DNA from: Bordetella genomosp. 9
GTDB lineage: Bacteria; Pseudomonadota; Gammaproteobacteria; Burkholderiales; Burkholderiaceae_B
Reading direction: 5' to 3'
NCBI RefSeq assembly: GCF_002119725.1
Contig: NZ_CP021109.1
Span: forward strand, 1,736,001-1,800,000
Length of the DNA: 64,000 nt
The position numbers were made by a program, and so were the translations under genes. The notes beneath the pieces were generated by a model, which saw only the letters and a list, made by a program, of their open reading frames with translations, had not been told where the DNA came from and did not search any database. Numbering within the stretch: position 1 is the stretch's first letter; each line of letters starts with the position of its first letter. This document shows positions 1-8,830 of the stretch, piece after piece.

Positions 1-670
1 ATTCGGATCCCGGGTCGCTGTAAACCTGCAGCAGGACCTCGCGTCCAGAAGCCGTTTTCAAACGGGTTTCGCGATGCGTCAGTTGCCCCGCAACCAGGGC
101 AAACAGATAGCAAGGCTTCGGGAAGGGGTCTTCCCAGACGACCTCTTTGCGGCCGTCCGGCAGGGTGCGGCTTTCCAGCAGGTTGCCATTGCTCAGCAGT
201 ACGGGATAATCCGGCCGGGCCCGCAGCGTGACGCGATAACGCGACATCACATCGGGCCGGTCCGCAAACCAGGTAATGCGGCGAAAGCCTTCAGCCTCGC
301 ATTGCGTGAAGAAGTTCCCGCCGGACACGTAAAGGCCCATCAGCGTGGAATTTTCAGATGGCCGGCAACGGCTGACGATCTCCACGACGGCCTCATTGCC
401 GAGACCGGGCAGGATGAGTTTGTCCGCGTCCAGCTGGTATGCGCCCGGGCTCAGCGGCCGCCCATCCAGCGACACGGAGATGAGCTCTAGTTCGCTGCCA
501 TCGAGCTCGAGAGGCGCGTCGCCGCCGCCGGGGTGCCGCCGTACCTCCAGCCGGGACGTAACCGTCGTGACGTCCGGCTCCAGATCGAAGGCCAGCGAAA
601 CCTGCGGAATATCGAAGGGATAGGGGCGGTAATCCTTGCGGTAGACGGTGACGGAGGTTTCAGTACGCAT
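1..670 (-). CDS. pepN: Aminopeptidase N, N-terminal part (cut by window edge)
   Basis: Zinc metallo-aminopeptidase of the M1 family, which removes N-terminal residues from peptides in the cytoplasm. Only the first 223 residues are in the window. The reverse strand reads MRTETSVTVYRKDYRPYP and continues open to the left edge. Family-typical stretches are CEAEGFRRITWFADRPDV and WEDPFPKPCYLFALVAG, which closely resemble the N-terminal beta domain of E. coli PepN. The zinc site (HExxH) lies beyond the edge. The start at 670 is the first ATG in this frame and gives the usual N-terminal length. It is divergent from the lipoprotein gene at 825. Confidence 0.9.
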   Translation of the reverse strand, partial: MRTETSVTVYRKDYRPYPFDIPQVSLAFDLEPDVTTVTSRLEVRRHPGGGDAPLELDGSELELISVSLDGRPLSPGAYQLDADKLILPGLGNEAVVEIVSRCRPSENSTLMGLYVSGGNFFTQCEAEGFRRITWFADRPDVMSRYRVTLRARPDYPVLLSNGNLLESRTLPDGRKEVVWEDPFPKPCYLFALVAGQLTHRETRLKTASGREVLLQVYSDPGSE

Positions 671-824
671 GGCATAGCCTGTCTGAGGAAAGTCGGCCCC
701 TATTGTAGGTCGGGCCTTGGGAGGGCTCGCAAAACTTTGCTTCCAGTTTCCTGTCCAATACTGCCGTGCACCGCATTATGATGACCCGTGGGCGCTCGCG
801 CCTCGTCGTTACGCAGGAGTCCTT

Positions 825-1463
825 ATGTATCTGACCAAGCTGTATCGCTCATGGCGCATGGCGCACGCTTTCGCCCTGCTTCTGATCCTGGGGATGGTGG
901 CGGGATGCGCCACGACGGAATCGGTCTCGGCGCGCGTCACGTCCTTCCAGCAATGGCCGGCGGACGCGACGGGGCAGCCCTATCGTTTCGTGCTGAACGA
1001 TCCCGGGCAGAACAACAACCTGGAATATCAGAATTTTCAGGACATGGTGCGCGCCGGCATCGGCAGCACCGGACTCGTGGAGGCCAAGCCGGGCCAGCCG
1101 GCCCGCTTTGACGTCTCATTCGCCTATGGCACGACGCAGACACAGGTTAATGTCCGTCAGCCTTACGACCCATATTTTTATGGGGGGTTCGGCCCCGGCT
1201 ACTACGGACGTCCTTGGGGCCCCTGGGGGTACTGGGGCCCTGACTGGGTCGATGTGCCGGTGGCGGCGTATCGCAATTCGCTCACGGTCATCATCCGGGA
1301 CGCCAGCCAGGGCGGCAAGGAGGTTTACCGGGCAACTTCGTATAGCGTCTCGGAACGGGAGGAACTGCTGAAGGTGATGCCTTACCTGGTGCGGGCCATC
1401 TTCGACAACTTCCCCGCAAACAACGGCTCGGAACGTCGCGTGCGCTATACCGTAGGCCACTGA
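825..1463 (+). CDS. DUF4136-type outer-membrane lipoprotein
   Basis: Predicted lipoprotein of 212 residues. A basic N-terminus and hydrophobic stretch (about 14-26) end in the lipobox VAGC with Cys28, so it should be acylated and anchored in the envelope. The body resembles DUF4136 proteins: a beta-rich domain after the signal, a Tyr/Gly/Trp-rich segment at about 113-141 (YDPYFYGGFGPGYYG followed by WGPWGYW), and a C-terminal part ending in FPANN. The function of this family is unknown. The start is ATG 825 with GCAGGAG at 813-819. An in-frame upstream extension exists but would put residues before the signal peptide. Confidence 0.8.
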   Translation: MYLTKLYRSWRMAHAFALLLILGMVAGCATTESVSARVTSFQQWPADATGQPYRFVLNDPGQNNNLEYQNFQDMVRAGIGSTGLVEAKPGQPARFDVSFAYGTTQTQVNVRQPYDPYFYGGFGPGYYGRPWGPWGYWGPDWVDVPVAAYRNSLTVIIRDASQGGKEVYRATSYSVSEREELLKVMPYLVRAIFDNFPANNGSERRVRYTVGH

Positions 1464-1516
1464 GCCGTGGCCGGGAACGCTTGCCCCGCGCCGTTCCATT
1501 CGTTCGCCAATAAAAA

Positions 1517-1538
1517 CCCCGCAGCCGGAGCCGCGGGG
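1517..1538 (-). terminator. Rho-independent terminator of the H-NS-like gene
   Basis: Read on the minus strand, CCCCGC and GCGGGG form a GC stem around a ten-base loop, followed at once by TTTTTA (1511-1516). It lies downstream of the H-NS-like gene. The plus-strand side has no T run, so it acts on the minus-strand transcript. Confidence 0.75.
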
Positions 1539-1581
1539 CAGATGGAAGGGCAGAGACCGGCAGTGCCGGAACGGCCGGGAT

Positions 1582-1953
1582 TTACTGGATGAGGAAACTC
1601 TCCCGGGAAGCGCCGGCGGCTTCCGCCGCCGTGAGCCAACGCGGCGCCTTGCCGCGGCCGCTCCACGTTTCCTTGGTTTCGGGGTGCCGATACTTCGGCG
1701 CGACCGGACGCTTCGCGGGAGTCGCTGCGGCCGTTGCGGCGCTCTTCTTTGCGGGCCCACGGCGCGCGGCGGCGGGCTTGCCGAAAGCGGCCGCAATTTC
1801 TTCTGGAGTGATATCGTATTCGCGCATGGACCGCACGATCGAAGCGATCACAGGCTTGCGCCGCTTGAGCTGAAGCGCTTCCGCCTTTTTACGCAGTTTA
1901 TCGATCTCTTTTTCGATCCTTGCCTGCTGCGCGGCGTAGGTTTCTCTTGGCAT
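1582..1953 (-). CDS. H-NS family nucleoid protein
   Basis: DNA-binding protein of the H-NS/BpH3 type, 123 residues. Residues 1-45 form a charged coiled coil (oligomerisation). An Ala/Lys/Pro linker at about 60-85 leads to the C-terminal AT-hook-like DNA-binding motif, with YRHPETKETW and then SGRGKAPRWL at about 88-107. Such proteins silence AT-rich, often acquired, DNA. The start has AAGGA upstream on the minus strand. The upstream region is unusually AT-rich and holds a good promoter with a palindrome between -35 and -10. It ends in its own terminator. Confidence 0.9.
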   Translation of the reverse strand: MPRETYAAQQARIEKEIDKLRKKAEALQLKRRKPVIASIVRSMREYDITPEEIAAAFGKPAAARRGPAKKSAATAAATPAKRPVAPKYRHPETKETWSGRGKAPRWLTAAEAAGASRESFLIQ

Positions 1954-1994
1954 GGTGTATCGATCCTTATTATGGGAATTGATTTTCCGTCCAG

Positions 1995-2024
1995 ATTATA
2001 GTTATTTTGTCGACAATAGCACAA
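1995..2024 (-). promoter_or_regulatory. Promoter of the H-NS-like gene with internal palindrome
   Basis: On the minus strand TTGTGC (2019-2024) and TATAAT (1995-2000) are separated by 18 bases. The perfect ten-base palindrome TTGTCGACAA (2007-2016) sits in the spacer, where a bound repressor would block RNA polymerase. The binding protein is unknown. The surroundings are AT-rich, which would also suit H-NS autoregulation. Confidence 0.6.
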
Positions 2025-2072
2025 AATCACTTCTTGGATTATCCCTGGAATTCTTGAATCTATTTGTTTCCG

Positions 2073-2897
2073 ATGACTCATCCTCCTGATCGTCCCGCGT
2101 CCTCCCGCATTGCAGCGGTGCAGATGGTAAGCACGCCCATTGTGAAGGAGAATCTGGACGCCGCGGCTCTATTAATCGCAAAAGCGGCCGAATCCGGCGC
2201 CGCGCTTGTCGCGCTGCCCGAATATTTCTGCTTCATGGGACAAAAAGATCACGATAAGCTGGCGATTCGGGAAACCGAAGGGGCAGGCCCCATTCAGGAA
2301 TTTCTATCGGCGCAGGCGCGCCGTTATGGGGTTTATGTGGCCGGCGGCACGCTCCCGCTGGAAAGTCCGGATGAGCGCCGCGTTTACAACACATCGCTCG
2401 TATATGGACCGGACGGCAAGCCGCTGACCCGCTACGACAAAATTCATTTGTTCAATTTCAAGCGGGGCGCCGAGGCCTATGACGAATCCATCGCCATCCG
2501 GCCCGGAAGCGGCGTCCGGACTTTCGAGACGCCGTTCGCGAAAGTCGGCTTATCGGTGTGCTATGACCTGCGCTTTCCCGAGCTTTACCGGGCGCTGGGC
2601 CAAGTCGACCTGATTCTCGTCCCCGCAGCCTTTACCTACACCACAGGCAAGGCACACTGGGAAGTCCTGCTGCGGGCGCGCGCCATCGAAAACCAGTGCT
2701 ACGTGCTGGCGCCCGCCCAGGGCGGCCTGCACCCCAACGGACGGCGCACGTGGGGCCATTCCATGCTCATCGATCCTTGGGGCGAGATCATCGACGTGCT
2801 GGCGGAAGGCCCGGGTGTGGTAGCGGGTAACATAGACACCGCGAGGCTTGCCGAGGTCCGAACGGCCTTGCCCGCGCTGCGCCATCGCGTCATGTGA
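2073..2897 (+). CDS. Carbon-nitrogen hydrolase (Nit/omega-amidase-like)
   Basis: Cytoplasmic amidase of the nitrilase superfamily, 274 residues. The catalytic triad is visible: Glu50 (ALPEYF), Lys123 (YDKIHLF) and Cys163 (VCYDLRFPE). The overall pattern matches the Nit1/Nit2 branch, whose members hydrolyse deaminated glutathione or alpha-keto-amides; I cannot tell which substrate applies. ATG 2073 is preferred over TTG 2064 in the same frame, although neither has a strong ribosome site. The stop codon overlaps a possible GTG start of tldD, so the two are probably translationally linked. Confidence 0.87.
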   Translation: MTHPPDRPASSRIAAVQMVSTPIVKENLDAAALLIAKAAESGAALVALPEYFCFMGQKDHDKLAIRETEGAGPIQEFLSAQARRYGVYVAGGTLPLESPDERRVYNTSLVYGPDGKPLTRYDKIHLFNFKRGAEAYDESIAIRPGSGVRTFETPFAKVGLSVCYDLRFPELYRALGQVDLILVPAAFTYTTGKAHWEVLLRARAIENQCYVLAPAQGGLHPNGRRTWGHSMLIDPWGEIIDVLAEGPGVVAGNIDTARLAEVRTALPALRHRVM

Positions 2898-2917
2898 ACC
2901 GCCACCGAGTTGTCCGT

Positions 2918-4378
2918 ATGAAAATCACCGATCCCGACATTCATGCCCTGGCCACCGCCAAATCGCTTCTGCTCGACCCTTGGGGACTGAGCGAGGCCGA
3001 TATGGCGCGCGCCCTTGGCGAAATATTCACCCACAAGGTCGACTACGCCGACCTGTACTTCCAGTACACGCGCAGCGAAGGCTGGAGCCTGGAAGAAGGC
3101 ATCGTCAAAACGGGCAGCTTTTCGATCGGGCAGGGGGTTGGTGTGCGCGCTATCAGCGGCGAGAAAACGGCTTTTGCCTATTCCGACTCCTTATCGCCTG
3201 AAGCTTTGCTTTCATCAGCGCGTGCCGTGCGCGGCATCGCCCGTCAAGGCGCCGGCAAGGCGAAGGTACGGGGCAATGGCGAAGCGGGGCGGGCCCACGA
3301 CCTTTATCCCGGTATCGATCCGTTGCTTACCATGAGCGCGCCGGACAAGGTTGCGTTGCTGGAGCGCATCGAACGTATGGCGCGAGCGCGCGATCCTCAC
3401 GTGATCCAGGTCATGGCGGGCCTGGGTGCCGAGTACGATGTCATCCTCGTGGCGGGCAGCGACGGACGGCTGGCCGCCGACGTACGGCCGCTCGTGCGGC
3501 TCTCCCTGACCGTGATTGCCGAACGCGACGGCCGCCGCGAGATGGGCCATGCGGGCGGCGGCGGCCGTACCGGACTCGCGTATTTCACCGACGAGATTCT
3601 GCGCGGCTATGTGGAACATGCCGTCCATGAAGCCCTCGTCAATCTCGACGCCCGTCCCGCGCCGGCCGGCGAAATGACGGTGGTCCTGGGATCGGGATGG
3701 CCCGGCATCCTGCTGCACGAAGCGGTAGGGCATGGTCTGGAAGGCGATTTCAACCGCAAGGGCTCCAGCGTGTTTGCCGGCCGTATCGGCGAACGGGTGG
3801 CGGCGAAAGGCGTGACGGTCATTGACGACGGCACGCTGCCCGACAGGCGGGGTTCGCTCAATGTGGACGACGAGGGCAATCCCACGCAGCGCAACGTTCT
3901 GATCGAGGATGGCATTTTGCGCGGCTATATGCAGGACACGATGAACGCGCGTCTGATGAAGACAGCCGCGACCGGCAACGGCCGCCGCGAATCGTTCGCG
4001 CACCTTCCCATGCCGCGCATGACGAATACGTACATGCTTGGCGGGGACACGCCGCCCGAAGAGATCATCGCGTCGGTCAAGCGCGGCCTTTACGCCGTGA
4101 ATTTCGGCGGCGGGCAAGTGGATATCACCAGCGGAAAGTTCGTATTCTCCGCGTCCGAAGCCTACATGATCGAAAACGGCAAGGTCACCTATCCGGTCAA
4201 GGGCGCTACCCTCATCGGCAACGGTCCGGACGCCATGACGCGAGTCAGCATGATCGGCAACGACATGCGCCTCGACTCCGGCGTGGGCACCTGCGGCAAG
4301 GAAGGGCAGAGCGTCCCGGTCGGCGTCGGCATGCCGACCTTGCGCATGGATGGCCTGACCGTCGGCGGCACGGCCTAG
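2918..4378 (+). CDS. tldD: Metalloprotease TldD
   Basis: TldD subunit of the TldD/TldE (PmbA) zinc protease, which trims peptides and unfolded leader sequences in the cytoplasm. The 486 residues match the family length. The metal-binding motif [12 protein letters not shown] is at about 267-278, and the glycine-rich C-terminus ends in [23 protein letters not shown] 2918 gives the usual start ([19 protein letters not shown]). A GTG at 2894, overlapping the stop of the preceding amidase gene, is the alternative. The partner TldE is not in the window. Confidence 0.92.
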   Translation: MKITDPDIHALATAKSLLLDPWGLSEADMARALGEIFTHKVDYADLYFQYTRSEGWSLEEGIVKTGSFSIGQGVGVRAISGEKTAFAYSDSLSPEALLSSARAVRGIARQGAGKAKVRGNGEAGRAHDLYPGIDPLLTMSAPDKVALLERIERMARARDPHVIQVMAGLGAEYDVILVAGSDGRLAADVRPLVRLSLTVIAERDGRREMGHAGGGGRTGLAYFTDEILRGYVEHAVHEALVNLDARPAPAGEMTVVLGSGWPGILLHEAVGHGLEGDFNRKGSSVFAGRIGERVAAKGVTVIDDGTLPDRRGSLNVDDEGNPTQRNVLIEDGILRGYMQDTMNARLMKTAATGNGRRESFAHLPMPRMTNTYMLGGDTPPEEIIASVKRGLYAVNFGGGQVDITSGKFVFSASEAYMIENGKVTYPVKGATLIGNGPDAMTRVSMIGNDMRLDSGVGTCGKEGQSVPVGVGMPTLRMDGLTVGGTA

Positions 4379-4394
4379 CGGGCGGGCGGATTTC

Positions 4395-4405
4395 TATGCT
4401 AGGAT
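4395..4405 (+). promoter_or_regulatory. Possible extended -10 promoter of the aroG leader
   Basis: TGCTAGGAT (4397-4405) resembles an extended -10 element (TGnTATAAT). No convincing -35 lies 17 bases upstream, inside the end of tldD. Transcription from about 4412 would give a leader long enough to hold the Phe/Tyr leader peptide and terminator. This is a weak call. Confidence 0.3.
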
Positions 4406-4483
4406 TTGTCGCGATTTGAATTGGCGTGCCCGTATCCGGTCACCCAGGCGCGCCGGGCGAAATCCCGGCAATGAGCAGACGAA

Positions 4484-4582
4484 ATGACGCAAGCAAGCAA
4501 CCGCGGCTTCACCGCCCGATTTTATTTTTATTTTTATGGCTTTCCGATGCCGCTGGCGGAGGAAGGGTTGCGCGCATACTAA
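4484..4582 (+). CDS. Phe/Tyr-rich leader peptide of aroG
   Basis: Reading frame of 32 codons with six alternating Phe and Tyr codons at 4520-4537 and another Phe at 4541, giving FYFYFYGF. It ends at TAA 4580-4582, 25 bases before a strong terminator in front of aroG. An in-frame TGA at 4472-4474 leaves ATG 4484 as the only ATG start before the Phe/Tyr run. The ribosome site is weak. Runs of codons for the pathway end products are the hallmark of ribosome-mediated attenuation leaders such as those of trp, his and pheA operons. The peptide itself probably has no other function. Confidence 0.75.
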   Translation: MTQASNRGFTARFYFYFYGFPMPLAEEGLRAY

Positions 4583-4634
4583 GGTTTGCCTGAATCCCCC
4601 CGAAAAAGCCGCCAGCACACTGGCGGCTTTTTTT
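4499..4634 (+). promoter_or_regulatory. Transcription attenuator of aroG
   Basis: Four segments can be read. Segment 1 is ACCGCC (4511-4516). Segment 2 is GCTGGCGG (4552-4559). Segment 3 is CCGCCAGC (4609-4616). Segment 4 is CTGGCGGC (4620-4627) followed by seven T (4628-4634, first seven bases). Segments 3 and 4 form an eight-pair terminator extended by A/T pairs. Segments 2 and 3 pair perfectly over eight bases as anti-terminator. Segments 1 and 2 share a five-base match. A ribosome stalled on the first Phe/Tyr codons would cover segment 1 and free segment 2. The layout is that of a classical attenuator; function is inferred. Confidence 0.75.
4603..4634 (+). terminator. Rho-independent terminator in the aroG leader
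   Basis: GCCGCCAG and CTGGCGGC form a perfect stem around CACA, flanked by AAAAA and TTTTTTT. It can end transcription from tldD and is also the terminator arm of the attenuator. Confidence 0.9.
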
Positions 4635-4674
4635 GTGCCCGCCAGCCTGGCCCGTACCCAGGAAGGAGCTTTCC

Positions 4675-5745
4675 GTGTCACACAATACCGATGACCTGCG
4701 TATCCGCGAAATCAAGGAGCTCACGCCGCCCGCGCACGTGATGCGCGAATTTCCCTGCACCCAGCCGGTGTCCGACATCGTTTACTCGGCTCGGCAGGCC
4801 CTGCATCGGATACTCCATGGGATGGACGACCGTCTCGCGGTGGTCATCGGACCTTGCTCCATCCACGATCCCGAAGCCGCGCTGGACTATGCGCGGCGGT
4901 TGAAAGGAGTGCGCGAGCGCCTGCGCGGCGACCTGGAGATCGTCATGCGGGTTTACTTTGAAAAGCCGCGCACCACGGTCGGGTGGAAGGGCTTGATCAA
5001 CGACCCCGATCTGGATGGCAGTTTCAACATCAACAAGGGCGTGCGGGTGGCCCGTGAGCTGTTGCTCGAAATCAACGCGCTTGGCCTGCCGGCGGGCTGT
5101 GAATTCCTGGACATGATCACGCCCCAATACATCGCCGACCTGGTGTCCTGGGGCGCCATCGGCGCGCGCACGACGGAAAGCCAGGTTCACCGGGAACTGG
5201 CTTCGGGGCTTTCCTGCCCGGTCGGATTCAAGAACGGCACCGACGGCAATGTAAAAATCGCAGTCGATGCCATCAAGGCGGCATCGCAGCCGCATCATTT
5301 CCTGTCCGTGACCAAGGGCGGGCATTCGGCCATCGTTTCGACCGCCGGAAACGAGGACTGTCATGTCATCCTGCGCGGCGGCAAGACGCCCAATTACGAT
5401 GCAGCCAGTGTGGGCGCCGCCAGCCAGGAACTGGCAAAGGCCGGGCTGGCGCAGCGGCTGATGATCGACGCCAGCCATGCCAACAGCAGCAAGAATCCGC
5501 AGAACCAGCCGCTGGTCGCGCAGGACATTGGCCGCCAGATCGCCGACGGCGATACCCGCATCGTGGGCCTGATGGTGGAAAGCCATCTGCTGGCTGGCAG
5601 GCAGGATCTGGTGCCGGGCAGGCCTCTCACCTACGGCCAGAGCATTACCGACGGCTGCATCGACTGGGAGACGTCGGTGCAGCTGCTGGAAGGGCTGGCG
5701 CAGGCGGTGCAGGCGCGCCGGCAGGCGCTCGGCAGCGGCAAGTAA
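4675..5745 (+). CDS. aroG: 3-deoxy-7-phosphoheptulonate (DAHP) synthase, class I
   Basis: Condenses phosphoenolpyruvate and erythrose 4-phosphate, the first step of the shikimate pathway. Its 356 residues match the class I (AroF/AroG/AroH) length. GPCSIHD at 59-65 holds the metal-ligand Cys61, and KPRTTVGWKGLINDP at 97-111 is the phosphoenolpyruvate-binding loop. The start is GTG 4675 with AAGGAG at 4663-4668. Which amino acid feeds back on the enzyme cannot be read from sequence alone. The upstream leader with Phe and Tyr codons suggests that both amino acids control expression, so a Phe- or Tyr-type isozyme is more likely than a Trp-type one. Confidence 0.93.
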   Translation: MSHNTDDLRIREIKELTPPAHVMREFPCTQPVSDIVYSARQALHRILHGMDDRLAVVIGPCSIHDPEAALDYARRLKGVRERLRGDLEIVMRVYFEKPRTTVGWKGLINDPDLDGSFNINKGVRVARELLLEINALGLPAGCEFLDMITPQYIADLVSWGAIGARTTESQVHRELASGLSCPVGFKNGTDGNVKIAVDAIKAASQPHHFLSVTKGGHSAIVSTAGNEDCHVILRGGKTPNYDAASVGAASQELAKAGLAQRLMIDASHANSSKNPQNQPLVAQDIGRQIADGDTRIVGLMVESHLLAGRQDLVPGRPLTYGQSITDGCIDWETSVQLLEGLAQAVQARRQALGSGK

Positions 5746-5833
5746 GCGCGTGCTGCGGTGCGGCATACCAAAAGGCACAGCGCGAAGGAGCCGCGTCGTA
5801 GAATGACGGATTCCCTCCGGTTCGGACAACAAC

Positions 5834-7243
5834 ATGAACGACCTGACCGCTCCTTCCGCCTTGCGCCGGCCGCTGCCTGAAGACTGTCTCGCGGAATTGC
5901 GAGCCGTCCTCGGCGAACGGCTGTCCACTGCCCAGGCCGTGCGCGAGCACCACGGCCACGACGAATCCCCATACCCGGACGTCCTTCCCGACGCCGTTGC
6001 GTTCGCGCACACGACGGAAGAAGTGGCCGCCATCGCGCGAATCTGCAATGCGCATCGCGTCCCGATCGTCGCGTATGGCGCCGGATCTTCGCTCGAAGGC
6101 CATCTGCTGCCTGTGCAGGGCGGTATCACGCTGGACCTGTCCCAGATGAATGCCGTCCTCGAGGTGCATGCGGGCGACTTCACTGCTACCGTGCAGGCTG
6201 GCGTGACGCGCAAGCAGCTCAACGAATATCTGCGCGATACCGGTTTGTTCTTTCCCGTCGATCCCGGTGCGGACGCGAGTCTCGGCGGAATGGCCGCTAC
6301 CCGTGCTTCCGGCACGAATGCGGTCCGCTATGGGACCATGCGCGAAAACGTGGTCTCGCTTACCGTCGTCACGGCCGATGGGCGGGTCGTGCGTACGTCG
6401 CGCCGTGCCCCGAAGTCGTCGGCCGGATACGACCTGACCCGCATTTTCGTCGGCAGCGAAGGCACCTTGGGCATCATCACTGAAGTGACGGTGAAGCTGT
6501 ATCCGCAACCCGAGGCCATATCGGCCGCCATCTGCAATTTCGCTTCGCTGGGCGATGCGGTGGACAGCGTTATCGAAATCATCCAGGCCGGCGTGCCGGT
6601 CGCCCGGGTCGAGTTCATGGACGAACACGCCGTGCGGGCGGTGAACCGCTACAGCAAGCTGGAACTGCGTGAAACGCCGCTGCTGCTTTTTGAATTTCAC
6701 GGCAGTACCGCCGGCGTTCAGGAGCAGGCCGAGGTGGTTCAGGAAATCGTGCGCGGCCACGGCGGGATGGACTTCGAGTGGGCCAACCGTCCAGAAGACC
6801 GCAACCGGCTATGGGCAGCGCGGCACAACGCCTATTTCGCCGGACTGCAATTGCGGCCGGGCTGCCGGTCGAGCACGACGGACGTATGCGTGCCCATCTC
6901 CGCACTGGCCGATTGCGTGCGCGAAACGGCGCGCGATCTCGCCGAGGCGCCATTCCCCACGACCATCGTCGGCCATGTGGGAGACGGCAATTTTCATGTG
7001 CTGATGCTGCTGGATCCCGACAGCACGGAAGAATGGGAAGCATCGGAGCGCATCAATCACGCGCTGGTGCGGCGCGCCATCGCGGCCGACGGCACCTGCA
7101 CCGGTGAGCACGGCGTGGGGCTTCACAAGATGGGCTTCCTGTTGGAGGAGCACGGTCAGGACGCGCTGGATCTGATGCGCAGCCTGAAACACGCATTCGA
7201 CCCCAACAACATTCTCAATCCGGGAAAGATCATAGATTGGTAG
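5834..7243 (+). CDS. FAD-binding oxidoreductase, D-lactate dehydrogenase (cytochrome)-like
   Basis: Flavoprotein of the GlcD/Dld (VAO) family, 469 residues. The PCMH-type FAD domain fills the first half, with AYGAGSSLEGH at 80-90. The C-terminal half carries VGHVGDGNFH and GEHGVGLHKMGFL, the active-site region shared by D-lactate and D-2-hydroxyglutarate dehydrogenases. It oxidises a D-2-hydroxy acid and passes electrons on, but the exact substrate is open. It lies 72 bases before glcD on the same strand, so both may serve 2-hydroxy-acid use. A TAGAAT -10-like box at 5799-5804 lies upstream. Confidence 0.88.
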   Translation: MNDLTAPSALRRPLPEDCLAELRAVLGERLSTAQAVREHHGHDESPYPDVLPDAVAFAHTTEEVAAIARICNAHRVPIVAYGAGSSLEGHLLPVQGGITLDLSQMNAVLEVHAGDFTATVQAGVTRKQLNEYLRDTGLFFPVDPGADASLGGMAATRASGTNAVRYGTMRENVVSLTVVTADGRVVRTSRRAPKSSAGYDLTRIFVGSEGTLGIITEVTVKLYPQPEAISAAICNFASLGDAVDSVIEIIQAGVPVARVEFMDEHAVRAVNRYSKLELRETPLLLFEFHGSTAGVQEQAEVVQEIVRGHGGMDFEWANRPEDRNRLWAARHNAYFAGLQLRPGCRSSTTDVCVPISALADCVRETARDLAEAPFPTTIVGHVGDGNFHVLMLLDPDSTEEWEASERINHALVRRAIAADGTCTGEHGVGLHKMGFLLEEHGQDALDLMRSLKHAFDPNNILNPGKIIDW

Positions 7244-7315
7244 CCGCGGCCCGGGATCGTGCGTTGGGGTAAATCCCTGACTGTGCGTTTGTCCGCCCCG
7301 AGCTATCTTTGTGCA

Positions 7316-8818
7316 ATGAACACCCTGGTAGAGACCGACCTTACGGATGCGCAGGTGGCCCCGCCTGCCGTCCCGGAACTGGTGGCCGCATTGCAAGCGG
7401 TGTTGCCCGCGCATTGCGTGCTGTACCGCGAAGAAGACACGCGGCCATATGAGTGCGACGGACTGTCCCTGTATCGCGCTTTGCCGGCCGTCGTTTGCTT
7501 GCCCGAAAACGAGGCGCAGGTGCAACAGGTCCTGCGGGTATGCAAGCGTTTGAACGCGCCGGTGGTGCCGCGGGGGGCCGGCACCGGTCTCTCGGGCGGC
7601 GCCATGCCGCACAGCCAGGGTGTGTTGCTCGGACTTTCCAAGCTGAACCGCATCAAACGGATCGATCCCGAGAACGCCTTGGCAGTGGTCGAGCCCGGCG
7701 TGCGCAATTTGGCAATTTCGGAAGCGGTGGCGCCTTACGGCTTGTATTACGCGCCCGATCCTTCCAGTCAGATTGCGTGCTCCATCGGCGGCAACGTCGC
7801 CGAAAACTCCGGCGGCGTACGCTGCATGAAGTACGGGCTGACCGTGCACAACATCCTGAAGGCGCGGGTCGTGACGATCGATGGCGACATCGTCGAACTC
7901 GGCAGCGAAGCGCCGGATGCGCCGGGTCTGGATCTGCTTGCAGTCTTCATCGGCTCGGAGGGCATGCTCGGCATCGTGACGGAGATCACGGTGAAACTGC
8001 TGCCCAAGCCCGTGTGCGCGCAGGTCGTGCTTGCCAGCTTCGCAAGCGTCGAAGCCGCCGGCCACGCGGTCACGCATATCATCGCGGCAGGGATCATTCC
8101 AGCCGGGCTGGAGATGATGGACAGGCAGGCGGTGCACATGGTGGAGCCTTTCGTGCAGGCGGGCTACGACATGGACGCCCAGGCCATCCTGCTGTGCGAA
8201 TCCGACGGTACGCCTGAAGAGGTGGCGCACGAGATCGCCCGCCTGGAAGCCGTGCTGAGGGAAGCCGGCGCGACGCGACTGCAGGTGTCGACTTCCGAGG
8301 CGGAGCGGCTACGGTTCTGGGCGGGGCGCAAGAACGCGTTTCCCGCCGCCGGCCGCGTATCGCCGGACTACTATTGCATGGACGGCACGATCCCGCGGCG
8401 GCACCTTGCCCGTGTGCTGGGGGCGATTGAACAGATGGAAGACGAGTTCGGCCTGCGCTGCGCCAACGTATTCCATGCCGGCGACGGCAATTTGCATCCA
8501 CTCATTCTTTTCGATTCCAACAAGCCGGACGAGACCGAACGCGCCGACAAATTCGGCGTGGCGATCCTCGAGCTGTGCGTACAGGTGGGAGGCACCGTGA
8601 CGGGAGAGCACGGTGTGGGTATGGAGAAAATCAATCAGATGTGCGTGCAATTCTCGCGCGAGGAGCTCGATACGTTCCTCGCCGTCAAGCGTGCGTTCGA
8701 CCCGAGCTGCCTGCTCAATCCGCAGAAGGTGATTCCCACGCTGGCGCGCTGTGCCGAGTACGGCAAGATGCACGTGCACGGCGGCGAACTGCGATTCCCG
8801 GACCTGTCCCGTTTCTGA
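7316..8818 (+). CDS. glcD: Glycolate oxidase subunit GlcD
   Basis: FAD-binding catalytic subunit of glycolate oxidase, which turns glycolate into glyoxylate and feeds electrons to the respiratory chain. The 500 residues include the FAD pyrophosphate loop PRGAGTGLSGGAMP at about 85-98 and the C-terminal HAGDGNLHPLILFD and GEHGVGMEKI. ATG 7316 is used; an in-frame GTG at 7259 would add 19 residues without family support. It is followed by glcE (12 bases) and glcF (4 bases) in one transcription unit. Confidence 0.93.
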   Translation: MNTLVETDLTDAQVAPPAVPELVAALQAVLPAHCVLYREEDTRPYECDGLSLYRALPAVVCLPENEAQVQQVLRVCKRLNAPVVPRGAGTGLSGGAMPHSQGVLLGLSKLNRIKRIDPENALAVVEPGVRNLAISEAVAPYGLYYAPDPSSQIACSIGGNVAENSGGVRCMKYGLTVHNILKARVVTIDGDIVELGSEAPDAPGLDLLAVFIGSEGMLGIVTEITVKLLPKPVCAQVVLASFASVEAAGHAVTHIIAAGIIPAGLEMMDRQAVHMVEPFVQAGYDMDAQAILLCESDGTPEEVAHEIARLEAVLREAGATRLQVSTSEAERLRFWAGRKNAFPAAGRVSPDYYCMDGTIPRRHLARVLGAIEQMEDEFGLRCANVFHAGDGNLHPLILFDSNKPDETERADKFGVAILELCVQVGGTVTGEHGVGMEKINQMCVQFSREELDTFLAVKRAFDPSCLLNPQKVIPTLARCAEYGKMHVHGGELRFPDLSRF

Positions 8819-8830
8819 AGCAGGTTCGTC

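Noticed and set aside
4678..6315. Long minus-strand reading frame across aroG and the Dld-like gene
   Set aside because: It is antisense to two clear enzymes, low in family-like sequence (runs of Gln, His, Arg, Ala) and a typical shadow of high-GC coding DNA. The same applies to 6809-8230, 8309-9841, 54431-55555 and 57773-59293 on the minus strand and 22665-25214 on the plus strand.
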